Positions 17,526-24,914 of a stretch of DNA of 64,000 nt are shown here, piece by piece (position 1 is the first letter of the stretch; each line of letters begins with the position of its first letter). The stretch covers positions 62,001-126,000 of the forward strand of contig NZ_BMQK01000004.1 of NCBI RefSeq assembly GCF_014648075.1. Direction: 5' to 3'. Made by a program: the position numbers and the translations under genes. The DNA comes from Streptomyces ruber (GTDB lineage: Bacteria > Actinomycetota > Actinomycetes > Streptomycetales > Streptomycetaceae). The notes below the pieces were generated by a model. That model had not been told where the DNA came from, did no database searches, and saw only the letters and a program-made list of their open reading frames with translations.

Positions 17526-18107
17526 ATGTCAGGCATGACCGAGGTGTCCTCGCTGACAGGGCGGCTGCTCGTGGCCACGCCCGCTCTGGCGGACCCCAAT
17601 TTCGACCGCGCGGTGGTGCTCCTCCTCGACCACGACGAGAAGGGCTCGCTCGGCGTCGTCCTCAACCGGCCGACCCCGGTGGGCGTCGGCGACATCCTTG
17701 AGGGCTGGGCGGAGCTGGCGGGCGAGCCCGGCGTCGTCTTCCAGGGCGGACCGGTCCAGCTCGACTCGGCGCTCGGTGTCGCGGTGATCCCGGGCGGGGC
17801 GTCCGTCGAGCGGGCGCCGCTGGGCTGGCGGCGCGTGCACGGGGCGATCGGGCTGGTCGACCTGGAGGCCCCGCCGGAACTGCTCGCCTCGGCGCTGGGC
17901 TCGCTGCGGATCTTCGCCGGTTACGCGGGCTGGGGGCCGGGTCAGCTCCAGGACGAGCTCACGGAGGGCGCCTGGTACGTGGTGGAGTCGGAGCCGGGGG
18001 ACGTCTCCTCGCCGGCACCCGAGCGGCTGTGGCGCGAGGTGCTCCGCCGCCAGCGCAGCGAACTCGCGATGGTGGCGACGTACCCGGACGACCCTACGCT
18101 CAACTGA
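17526..18107 (+). CDS. YqgE/AlgH family protein
   Basis: The product is 193 residues from ATG 17526 (ATG 17535 is equally possible, giving MTEVSSLTGRLLVATP). Family motifs are clear: DPNFDRAVVLLLDHDEKGSLG, GVVLNRPT, VFQGGPVQLDSALGV, and FAGYAGWGPGQLQDEL near residue 145. The function of this widespread cytoplasmic family (DUF179/UPF0301) is not established. It is divergent from murA and followed 29 bp later by a DUF3039 gene, so the two may share a transcript. Confidence 0.9.
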   Translation: MSGMTEVSSLTGRLLVATPALADPNFDRAVVLLLDHDEKGSLGVVLNRPTPVGVGDILEGWAELAGEPGVVFQGGPVQLDSALGVAVIPGGASVERAPLGWRRVHGAIGLVDLEAPPELLASALGSLRIFAGYAGWGPGQLQDELTEGAWYVVESEPGDVSSPAPERLWREVLRRQRSELAMVATYPDDPTLN

Positions 18108-18136
18108 TCTGCGCGGGCTTCAGTACCCTTGGCGCT

Positions 18137-18439
18137 ATGAGCACTCTCGAGCCCGAGCGCGGTACCGGTACGGGAACCCTCGTGGAGCCGACACCGCAGG
18201 TGTCGCACGGCGACGGTGACCACGAGCGCTTCGCCCACTATGTCCAGAAGGACAAGATCATGGCCAGCGCCCTCGACGGTACGCCCGTCGTGGCCCTCTG
18301 CGGCAAGGTGTGGGTCCCGGGCCGCGACCCGAAGAAGTACCCGGTGTGCCCCATGTGCAAGGAGATCTACGAGTCCATGAGTGCCGGGGGCGACGGCGGC
18401 AAGGGCGGCAACGGCGGCAACGGCGGCGGCAAGAAGTAA
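18137..18439 (+). CDS. DUF3039 family small protein
   Basis: The product is 100 residues. The central part (HYVQKDKIMASALDGTPVVA, LCGKVWVPGRDPKKYPVCP, CPMCKEIYESM) is the DUF3039 core, with three cysteines spaced like a small zinc-binding site (C, then CPMC). The tail is a Gly/Lys stretch (GGKGGNGGNGGGKK). The function is unknown. It is conserved in actinobacteria and lies 29 bp downstream of the yqgE gene. Confidence 0.85.
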   Translation: MSTLEPERGTGTGTLVEPTPQVSHGDGDHERFAHYVQKDKIMASALDGTPVVALCGKVWVPGRDPKKYPVCPMCKEIYESMSAGGDGGKGGNGGNGGGKK

Positions 18440-18522
18440 CGCCGCCGCGCCGCCACGGCGCCCGAACCGGACGAAGGACACGGCCGCGGCCCTGCTGAGC
18501 GGGGACCGCGGCTTCGCTGTGC

Positions 18523-18591
<69 letters not shown>

Positions 18592-18602
18592 ACGGGTCAC
18601 AG

Positions 18603-18618
18603 ATTGGTCGAGACCTCT
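18603..18618. promoter_or_regulatory. Candidate DasR operator (dre site)
   Basis: ATTGGTCGAGACCTCT matches the dre consensus (ACTGGTCTAGACCACT) at 13 of 16 positions, including the GGTC-n-AGACC core. It lies 93 bp before the start of the sugar-binding protein gene. DasR is the GntR-type repressor that responds to phosphorylated aminosugars. The operon ends in a beta-N-acetylhexosaminidase gene, which fits that regulon. Confidence 0.6.
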
Positions 18619-18710
18619 TGTGGGTACGTTCCGGTCGTCCCTAGCCTCCTCCCAAGTTGTGCAGAGCAAAACCGCCATTGCGTATGCTGCAACGCTCGGA
18701 GGAGAGCTGA

Positions 18711-20045
18711 ATGAAGCCTGCCGTCCTCACTGTCCGGGCCCGCCTGAGGGCACGCCTGACCGCTCCCCTCGCGGCCCTCGTCCTCGCGGGGATCACCGCC
18801 ACCGCCTGCGCCCCGCAGACCTCCGGCACCTCCTCCTCGGGGAAGGACGAGAAGTCCGGCACCCTGCGCGTCTGGCTCTTCCAGGAGGTCGGCAACGAGC
18901 CGAAGGAAAAGGTCGTCGACGACGCGGTCGCCGCCTTCGAGAAGGAGCACGACGGCGTGGACGTCGCCGTCGAGTACATCCCGGTCGAGACCCGCGCGCA
19001 GCGCATCAAGGCGGCCTTCAACGACCCGGAGAGCGCCCCGGACGTCATCGAGTACGGCAACACGGACACCGCCGGCTATGTGAAGGACGGCGGACTCCTC
19101 GACGTCACCGAGCAGTTCGACGGCTGGAGCGAGGCGAAGGACGCGGACGGGACGGCCCGGCAGTCCGTGACCGTCGACGGCCGCGTCTACGGCGCCCCCC
19201 TCTTCGTCGGCGTCCGCGCCCTGTACTACCGCACGGACGTCTTCGAGGACCTGGGCCTCGACGTCCCGGGGACGCAGGGCGAACTGATCGAGACGGCCCG
19301 CGCGATACGGGCGGCCGAGCCGGACCTGTACGGCCTCGCCGTCGGCGGCGCCTACACCTACGGCGCGCTGCCGTTCCTCTGGGCCCACGGCGGCGAACTC
19401 GCCGAGGAGGAGGGCGGATCGTTCACCTCCGCCCTGGACGGCCCGGCCGCGCGGAAGGGCATCGAGGCGTACACCTCCCTCTTCGGCGACGACAACTGTC
19501 CCGCCGCCAAGTGCGCGGGCATGGGCGGCAACGACACGGTGACCGCGTTCGCGGCCGGCAAGGCGGGCATGGCGATCGGCGGCGACTTCAGTCACGCGGC
19601 CATCGAGGCCGGCGCGGTGAAGGGCAAGTACGCGGTCGTGCCGCTGCCCGGGGTGAAGGAGGGCGAGATCGCCCCGGCCTTCGCGGGCGGCAACAACATC
19701 GGCGTGCTGAAGAGCACCGCGCACCGCACGCTCGCCGTCGACCTGATGAAGCGGCTCGCGTCGAAGGAGACGCAGCGCGAACTCTTCGACGCCATGGGCT
19801 TCCTGCCGACGTTCACCGACGTCCGCGCGGACGCCGCCGAGCGGGAGCCGTTCGTCGAGCCGTTCGTGAAGACGCTCGACGCGGGCGCCCGGTTCGTCCC
19901 CGCCTCGCCGGCCTGGGCCCGGATCGACGCCTCCCTCGTCCTGCCGACGATGTTCCAGGAGGTGGTCTCCGGCAAGAAGGACGTCCCGGCCGCCTCCTCG
20001 GACGCGGCGCGGAAGATGGACGACGCGTTCCGCTCCGCGGAGTGA
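18711..20045 (+). CDS. ABC transporter sugar-binding lipoprotein
   Basis: The product is 444 residues; the start is set by GGAGGAGAGCTGA immediately upstream. The N-terminus is a lipoprotein signal (LAALVLAGITATAC, Cys at residue 33). The mature protein is a family 1 extracellular solute-binding protein (GTLRVWLFQEVGNEPKEKVV, PDVIEYGNTDTAGYVKDGGL, TAFAAGKAGMAIGGDFSH). It is anchored outside the cell and delivers sugar to the two permeases that follow 5 bp downstream. With the hexosaminidase in the operon and the dre-like site upstream, the ligand is plausibly an N-acetylglucosamine oligomer. No ATPase gene is in the operon; Streptomyces importers of this class usually share MsiK. Confidence 0.9.
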   Translation: MKPAVLTVRARLRARLTAPLAALVLAGITATACAPQTSGTSSSGKDEKSGTLRVWLFQEVGNEPKEKVVDDAVAAFEKEHDGVDVAVEYIPVETRAQRIKAAFNDPESAPDVIEYGNTDTAGYVKDGGLLDVTEQFDGWSEAKDADGTARQSVTVDGRVYGAPLFVGVRALYYRTDVFEDLGLDVPGTQGELIETARAIRAAEPDLYGLAVGGAYTYGALPFLWAHGGELAEEEGGSFTSALDGPAARKGIEAYTSLFGDDNCPAAKCAGMGGNDTVTAFAAGKAGMAIGGDFSHAAIEAGAVKGKYAVVPLPGVKEGEIAPAFAGGNNIGVLKSTAHRTLAVDLMKRLASKETQRELFDAMGFLPTFTDVRADAAEREPFVEPFVKTLDAGARFVPASPAWARIDASLVLPTMFQEVVSGKKDVPAASSDAARKMDDAFRSAE

Positions 20046-20050
20046 GCCCG

Positions 20051-21052
20051 ATGGAGAACCGCACCACGACGGTGACCCCGCCGGCGGCCACCGTGCCGCC
20101 CGCCGCCGGCCCGGTGACGCCGGTGGCGCGGCGTGCCGGGCGCCCCCGCGGCGGTGCGGACGGTGCGCCGTCGCGCGGACGCGGCGGCTGGACGCCGTGG
20201 CTCTATCTCGCGCCCGCCCTCGTCGTCCTCGCCGGACTGCTCGTCTATCCCATCTACCAGCTCGGTCTGATCTCCTTCCTGGAGTACACCCAGGCCCAGG
20301 TCAGCGGTGGTGAACCGACCACCTTCCGGGGCTTCGGCAACTACGCGGAACTGTTCGGGGACGCGGAGTTCTGGCCGGTGCTGCTGGCGACGGTCCTGTT
20401 CGCGGCGGCCTGTGTGGTGAGCACGCTGGCCGTCGGCTGCGCGCTCGCCGTCCTGCTCACCCGGATACGGGCCCTGCCGCGGCTCGCCCTGATGCTGGCC
20501 GCGCTCGGCGCGTGGGCGACCCCCGCGATCACCGGCTCGACGGTGTGGCTGCTGCTCTTTGACCCCGACTTCGGGCCGGTCAACCGGGTGCTGGGGCTCG
20601 GCGACCACTCGTGGACGTACGGGCGGTTCAGCGCCTTCGCCCTCGTCCTGCTCGAAGTTGTCTGGTGCTCCTTCCCGTTCGTCATGGTGACGGTGTACGC
20701 CGGCATCCGCGCCGTACCGAACGAGGTGCTGGAGGCCGCCGCGCTGGACGGCGCCTCGCAGTGGCGGATCTGGCGCTCGGTGCTCGCGCCGATGCTCCGG
20801 CCCATCCTCGTCGTGGTCACCATCCAGTCCGTCATCTGGGACTTCAAGGTCTTCACGCAGATCTACGTCATGACGAACGGCGGCGGCATCGCCGGGCAGA
20901 ACCTCGTGCTCAACGTGTACGCCTACCAAAAGGCGTTCGCGTCCTCCGAGTACAGCCTCGGTTCGGCGATCGGCGTGGTGATGCTGCTGATTCTGCTGGC
21001 GATCACGCTCGGCTATTTGCGGCTGCTGCGCAGACAGGGGGAGGAACTGTGA
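20051..21052 (+). CDS. ABC transporter permease (MalF/UgpA-like)
   Basis: The product is 333 residues. A disordered Pro/Ala/Arg N-terminus of about 50 residues precedes six transmembrane helices (WLYLAPALVVLAGLLVYPIY is the first). The cytoplasmic EAA loop reads EVLEAAALDGASQWRIWRSV, with the conserved EAAxxDGA. It starts 5 bp after the binding protein gene, and its TGA overlaps the GTG of the second permease (GTGA at 21049-21052), so the subunits are translationally coupled. Confidence 0.92.
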   Translation: MENRTTTVTPPAATVPPAAGPVTPVARRAGRPRGGADGAPSRGRGGWTPWLYLAPALVVLAGLLVYPIYQLGLISFLEYTQAQVSGGEPTTFRGFGNYAELFGDAEFWPVLLATVLFAAACVVSTLAVGCALAVLLTRIRALPRLALMLAALGAWATPAITGSTVWLLLFDPDFGPVNRVLGLGDHSWTYGRFSAFALVLLEVVWCSFPFVMVTVYAGIRAVPNEVLEAAALDGASQWRIWRSVLAPMLRPILVVVTIQSVIWDFKVFTQIYVMTNGGGIAGQNLVLNVYAYQKAFASSEYSLGSAIGVVMLLILLAITLGYLRLLRRQGEEL

Positions 21053-21948
21053 GCACGGCACTTGTCCGTGATTCCGGACGACGTTCCGGGGCCAGTTCCG
21101 GGGCGAGTTCCGGAAGGCGTTTCGTACGGCGTCCTTGGCGGCTCGCCGCGGAGGCGTCCGCGCTGGTCATCGCCGTCGTGGTGGCGTTCCCGCTGTACTG
21201 GATGGTGCTCAGCGCGTTCAAACCGGCCGGGGAGATCGAGTCGTCCGAACCGCGGCCGTGGACGCTGTCGCCGACGCTGGATTCCTTCCGCCGTGTCTTC
21301 GGGCAGCAGGAATTCGGCCGTTACTTCCTCAACAGCCTCGTCGTGGCGGGCACCGTGGTGATCGTCTCCGCGGTCATCGCGTTCCTCGCGGCGACCGCGG
21401 TGACCCGATTCCGCTTCCGTTTCCGCACCACCTTGTTGATCATGTTTCTGGTGGCGCAGATGGTGCCCGTGGAGGCGCTGGCGATCCCCCTCTTCTTCCT
21501 GCTGCGGGACGCCGGCCAGCTCAACACCCTGGGCGCGCTGATCCTGCCGCACATCGCCTTCTCGCTGCCGTTCGCGATCTGGATGCTGCGGGGATTCGTG
21601 CGGGCCGTTCCCGAGGCGCTGGAGGAGGCGGCGTACCTCGACGGCGCGAGCCGCGCGCGATTCCTGTGGCAGATCCTTTTCCCGCTGGTCTTCCCGGGGC
21701 TGGTCGCCACCAGCGTGTTCTCCTTCATCTCGGCCTGGAACGACTTCCTGTTCGCCAAGTCGTTCATCATCAGCGACACCTCCCAGTCGACCCTGCCGAT
21801 GGCCCTGCTCGTCTTCTACAAGCCGGACGATCCCGACTGGGGCGGAGTGATGGCGGCGTCCACGGTGATGACGATTCCGGTGCTGGTGTTCTTCGTACTC
21901 GTACAGCGACGACTGGTCTCCGGTCTCGGCGGAGCGGTGAAGGACTGA
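21049..21948 (+). CDS. ABC transporter permease (MalG/UgpE-like)
   Basis: The product is 299 residues with six transmembrane helices; the EAA loop is EALEEAAYLDGASRARFLWQ. It begins at GTG 21049, overlapping the upstream permease stop, with GGGGGAGGA just before it. It pairs with the preceding permease to form the import channel and would dock an ATPase encoded elsewhere. The N-terminal ~25 residues are Ser/Gly/Arg-rich and encoded by a short imperfect repeat (SGASSGASSG). Confidence 0.92.
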   Translation: MSTALVRDSGRRSGASSGASSGRRFVRRPWRLAAEASALVIAVVVAFPLYWMVLSAFKPAGEIESSEPRPWTLSPTLDSFRRVFGQQEFGRYFLNSLVVAGTVVIVSAVIAFLAATAVTRFRFRFRTTLLIMFLVAQMVPVEALAIPLFFLLRDAGQLNTLGALILPHIAFSLPFAIWMLRGFVRAVPEALEEAAYLDGASRARFLWQILFPLVFPGLVATSVFSFISAWNDFLFAKSFIISDTSQSTLPMALLVFYKPDDPDWGGVMAASTVMTIPVLVFFVLVQRRLVSGLGGAVKD

Positions 21949-21952
21949 GGAC

Positions 21953-23641
21953 ATGACAGAAATCGCGCTGATACCGGCCCCGCGCCGCATGACGTCCGCA
22001 CCGTCCGCAGCATCCGGGACATCCGGAGCGGACGAGGCCTTCGTGCTCGACGACACGACCGGCATCCGGGCGGAATCCGGCACCGAGGGCGTCGCGCGCT
22101 GGCTGCGCACGGCCGTCGGCGCCGCGACGGGACTGCCGCTGCCGCCGCACCGCGACGGCGACGGCCCGAGCCCTCTGCTGCTGCGGATCGTGCCGGGGCT
22201 CGCCGAGAGGACGGGCGGCCCGGAGGCGTACCGCCTGCACGCCGACGCCCGGAGCCTGACGGTCGAAGGGGCGAGCGCGGCAGGCGTGTTCCGCGGCGCC
22301 CAGACGCTCCGCCAGCTCCTCGGCCCCGACGCCTTCCGGCGGGCGCCGGTCACCGCGCGGCGCGCCTGGCGCGTGCCCGCCGGCACCGTCGAGGACGCCC
22401 CGCGCTTCCGCTGGCGCGGCATGATGCTCGACGTCGCGCGGCACTTCACGCCCAAGGAGGGGGTGTTCCGCCAACTCGACCTGATGGCCGCGCACAAACT
22501 CAACGTCCTCCACTTCCACTTGTCGGACGACCAGGGCTGGCGTGTGGAGATCGAGCGTTACCCGAAGCTCACGGAGATCGCCTCGTGGCGCCCGCGCACG
22601 AAATTCGGCCACCGTGCCTCACCCCTGTGGGAGGAGAAACCGCACGGGGGTCACTACACCCAGGACGACATCCGGGAGATCGTCGCCTACGCCGCCGAGC
22701 GGCATATCAGCGTCGTGCCCGAGATCGACATCCCGGGACACTCGCAGGCGGCCATCGCCGCGTACCCGGAACTCGGCAACACCGACGTCATCGACACGAC
22801 CTCCCTCACCGTCTGGGACACCTGGGGCATCTCCCACAACGTACTCGCCCCCACCGACAACACCCTCCGTTTCTACGAGGGGGTGTTCGAGGAACTCCTG
22901 GACCTGTTCCCGGCGGACGCCGCCGCGTTCTCGGAGTTCGTCCACATCGGCGGCGACGAGTGCCCCAAGGACCAGTGGCGGCGCTCACCGGCCGCCCAGG
23001 CGCGCATACGGGAGCTCGGGCTCGCGGACGAGGACGAGCTGCAGTCGTGGTTCGTCCGGCACTTCGACACCTGGCTGGCCGCGCGCGGGCGCCGCCTGAT
23101 CGGCTGGGACGAGATCCTGGAGGGCGGCCTGGCGCCGGGCGCCGCGGTGTCCTCCTGGCGCGGGCACGGCGGCGGGATCGCGGCGGCCCGCGCGGGCCAC
23201 GACGTCGTCATGTGCCCGGAGCAGGAGGTCTACCTCGACCACCGGCAGGACGCGGGCCCGGACGAACCGGTGCCCATCGGCTATGTGCGCACCCTGGAGG
23301 ACGTCTACCGCTTCGAGCCGGTACCGCCCGAGTTGACCCCCGAGGAGGCGCGGCACGTCCTCGGCGCGCAGGCCAACGTGTGGACCGAGGTGATGGAGGA
23401 CGCCGCGCGCGTGGACTACCAGACGTACCCGCGGCTCGCGGCCTTCGCCGAGGTCGCGTGGAGCGCGCTGCCGGCCCCCGCCGACCGGGACTTCACGGAC
23501 TTCGAGCGGCGGATGGCGGTCCACTACCGGCGGCTCGACGCCCTCGGAGTGGCCTACCGGCCGCCCACGGGACCCCGGCCCTGGCAGCGGCGCCCCGGTG
23601 TGCCCGGTCGCCCGATCGAAGGGCCGCCGCCCGCCCCGTGA
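21953..23641 (+). CDS. Family 20 beta-N-acetylhexosaminidase
   Basis: The product is 562 residues. The N-terminal GH20b domain occupies about 20-145, the catalytic TIM barrel about 155-510. Hallmarks are RWRGMMLDVARHF, HLSDDQGWRVEIERYP, the nucleophile-assisting Asp and acid Glu in HIGGDECPKDQW (D335, E336), and GWDEILEGG. It releases terminal GlcNAc/GalNAc by substrate-assisted catalysis. No signal peptide is seen, so it probably acts on imported chito-oligosaccharides in the cytoplasm, matching its place 4 bp after the permeases and downstream of a DasR-like site. Confidence 0.93.
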   Translation: MTEIALIPAPRRMTSAPSAASGTSGADEAFVLDDTTGIRAESGTEGVARWLRTAVGAATGLPLPPHRDGDGPSPLLLRIVPGLAERTGGPEAYRLHADARSLTVEGASAAGVFRGAQTLRQLLGPDAFRRAPVTARRAWRVPAGTVEDAPRFRWRGMMLDVARHFTPKEGVFRQLDLMAAHKLNVLHFHLSDDQGWRVEIERYPKLTEIASWRPRTKFGHRASPLWEEKPHGGHYTQDDIREIVAYAAERHISVVPEIDIPGHSQAAIAAYPELGNTDVIDTTSLTVWDTWGISHNVLAPTDNTLRFYEGVFEELLDLFPADAAAFSEFVHIGGDECPKDQWRRSPAAQARIRELGLADEDELQSWFVRHFDTWLAARGRRLIGWDEILEGGLAPGAAVSSWRGHGGGIAAARAGHDVVMCPEQEVYLDHRQDAGPDEPVPIGYVRTLEDVYRFEPVPPELTPEEARHVLGAQANVWTEVMEDAARVDYQTYPRLAAFAEVAWSALPAPADRDFTDFERRMAVHYRRLDALGVAYRPPTGPRPWQRRPGVPGRPIEGPPPAP

Positions 23642-23650
23642 GCTGACGTC

Positions 23651-23677
23651 CGGGCGTACAACCCGCATGTACGCCCG
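23651..23677 (+). terminator. Terminator of the sugar operon
   Basis: A perfect 10-bp stem (CGGGCGTACA at 23651-23660, TGTACGCCCG at 23668-23677) with a 7-nt loop starts 9 bp after the hexosaminidase stop. Confidence 0.75.
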
Positions 23678-23680
23678 TCC

Positions 23681-23760
23681 GGCCCGGACGTGCGCCCGAC
23701 GACCCGGACGTGCGCCCGACGACCCGGACGTGCGCCCGACGCCCCGGACGCGCGTCCGGC
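23681..23760 (+). repeat. Four tandem 20-bp repeats
   Basis: The unit GACCCGGACGTGCGCCCGAC occurs at 23701-23720 and 23721-23740, with near copies at 23681-23700 and 23741-23760. They fill the space just after the operon terminator. The rest of the gap to 24020 holds a less GC-rich stretch (about 23800-23900) that may carry the promoter of the next operon; no boxes are certain. Confidence 0.8.
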
Positions 23761-24020
23761 GGCCGCCCGTGATCCGGGAATTCACCGGCCCGCAAGGGAA
23801 CGGACGCTCAAAGATCACCGTAGAGTGCCAATCCGAAGTCACGGGAGATGCCGGGTGAAAACCGGCCATCACCGTGCTGAGATGGGCGTATGCCTCCTAC
23901 CGGACCCCCGCGTTCGGGTTCCGCGAGAATGTGCCAGAGTTGCCACGTCCGCCCTGTCAGCACGTACCGTACGGCAGCACAGGTGGGACCAGGTGGGGCA
24001 GCGGGAAGGGGCAGCCGGTT

Positions 24021-24914
24021 TTGACCACGCACGCACCGCAGGCGGCGCAGTCCGTCACGCTGCCCGCCTCTCTGGACGACGCCGTGGCGGCCCTCGCGGC
24101 CATGCCCGCCGCCGTCCCCGTGGCGGGCGGCACCGACCTCATGGCCGCGGTCAACTCCGGGCAGCTCAGGCCCGCGGCGCTGGTCGGCCTCGGCCGGATC
24201 AGCGAGATCCGCGGCTGGCAGTACCAGGACGGCCACGCGCTGCTGGGCGCCGGACTCACGCACGCGCGCATGGGGCGCCCGGACTTCGCCGCCCTCATCC
24301 CCGCGCTCGCCGCCGCCGCCCGGGCCGCGGGCCCGCCGCAGATCCGCAACGCGGGCACCCTCGGCGGCAACATCGCCACGGCCGCGCCCACGGGCGACGC
24401 GCTGCCCGTGCTGGCCGCACTGGAGGCCACGGTGGTCATCGCGGGCCCGGAAGGCGCCCGTCGCGAGATCCCCGTCTCCCACCTGCTGGCCGGCATGGAG
24501 ATGCTGCGACCCGGCGAACTCATCGGCTACGTGCGCGTGCCGCTGCTGCACGCCCCGCAGGTCTTCCTGAAGGCCACCGGACGCACCGGACCCGGGCGGG
24601 CCACCGCGTCCGTGGCGCTCGTCCTCGACCCCGCCCGGCGCGGGGTGCGGTGCGCCGTCGGCGCCATAGCGCCCATGCCGCTGCGGCCCCTGGACGCCGA
24701 GGCGTGGGTGGCCCAGCTGATCGACTGGGACGGCGGGCGCACCCTCGTGCCCGAGGCGCTGCAAGCCTTCGGCGAGTACGTCGCCGCCGCCTGCATCCCC
24801 GACCCGGCCCCCGCCGAGGACGGTTCCGTACCACCGCTTCCGCCCGCCGTACTGCAACTGCGGCGCACCGTCGCCGTACTGGCCCGACGAGCACTGGGGA
24901 GGGCGCTGTCGTGA
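24021..24914 (+). CDS. FAD-binding subunit of a xanthine dehydrogenase/CO dehydrogenase-type enzyme
   Basis: The product is 297 residues. VPVAGGTDLMAAVNSGQLRP and RNAGTLGGNIATAAPTGDAL are the two FAD-binding loops of the CoxM/CutM family; the C-terminal FAD_binding_5 domain ends near residue 290. I chose TTG 24021 (GAAGGGG upstream), as no ATG or GTG lies near the conserved start; a longer start at 23874 is less likely. The subunit passes electrons from the iron-sulfur subunit. Its TGA overlaps the GTG of the next gene, so the three genes are coupled. Confidence 0.88.
   Translation: MTTHAPQAAQSVTLPASLDDAVAALAAMPAAVPVAGGTDLMAAVNSGQLRPAALVGLGRISEIRGWQYQDGHALLGAGLTHARMGRPDFAALIPALAAAARAAGPPQIRNAGTLGGNIATAAPTGDALPVLAALEATVVIAGPEGARREIPVSHLLAGMEMLRPGELIGYVRVPLLHAPQVFLKATGRTGPGRATASVALVLDPARRGVRCAVGAIAPMPLRPLDAEAWVAQLIDWDGGRTLVPEALQAFGEYVAAACIPDPAPAEDGSVPPLPPAVLQLRRTVAVLARRALGRALS

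Noticed and set aside
23651..23760. Possible CRISPR-like array after the hexosaminidase gene
   Set aside because: The 20-bp units are directly adjacent with no spacers, and no cas genes are present.
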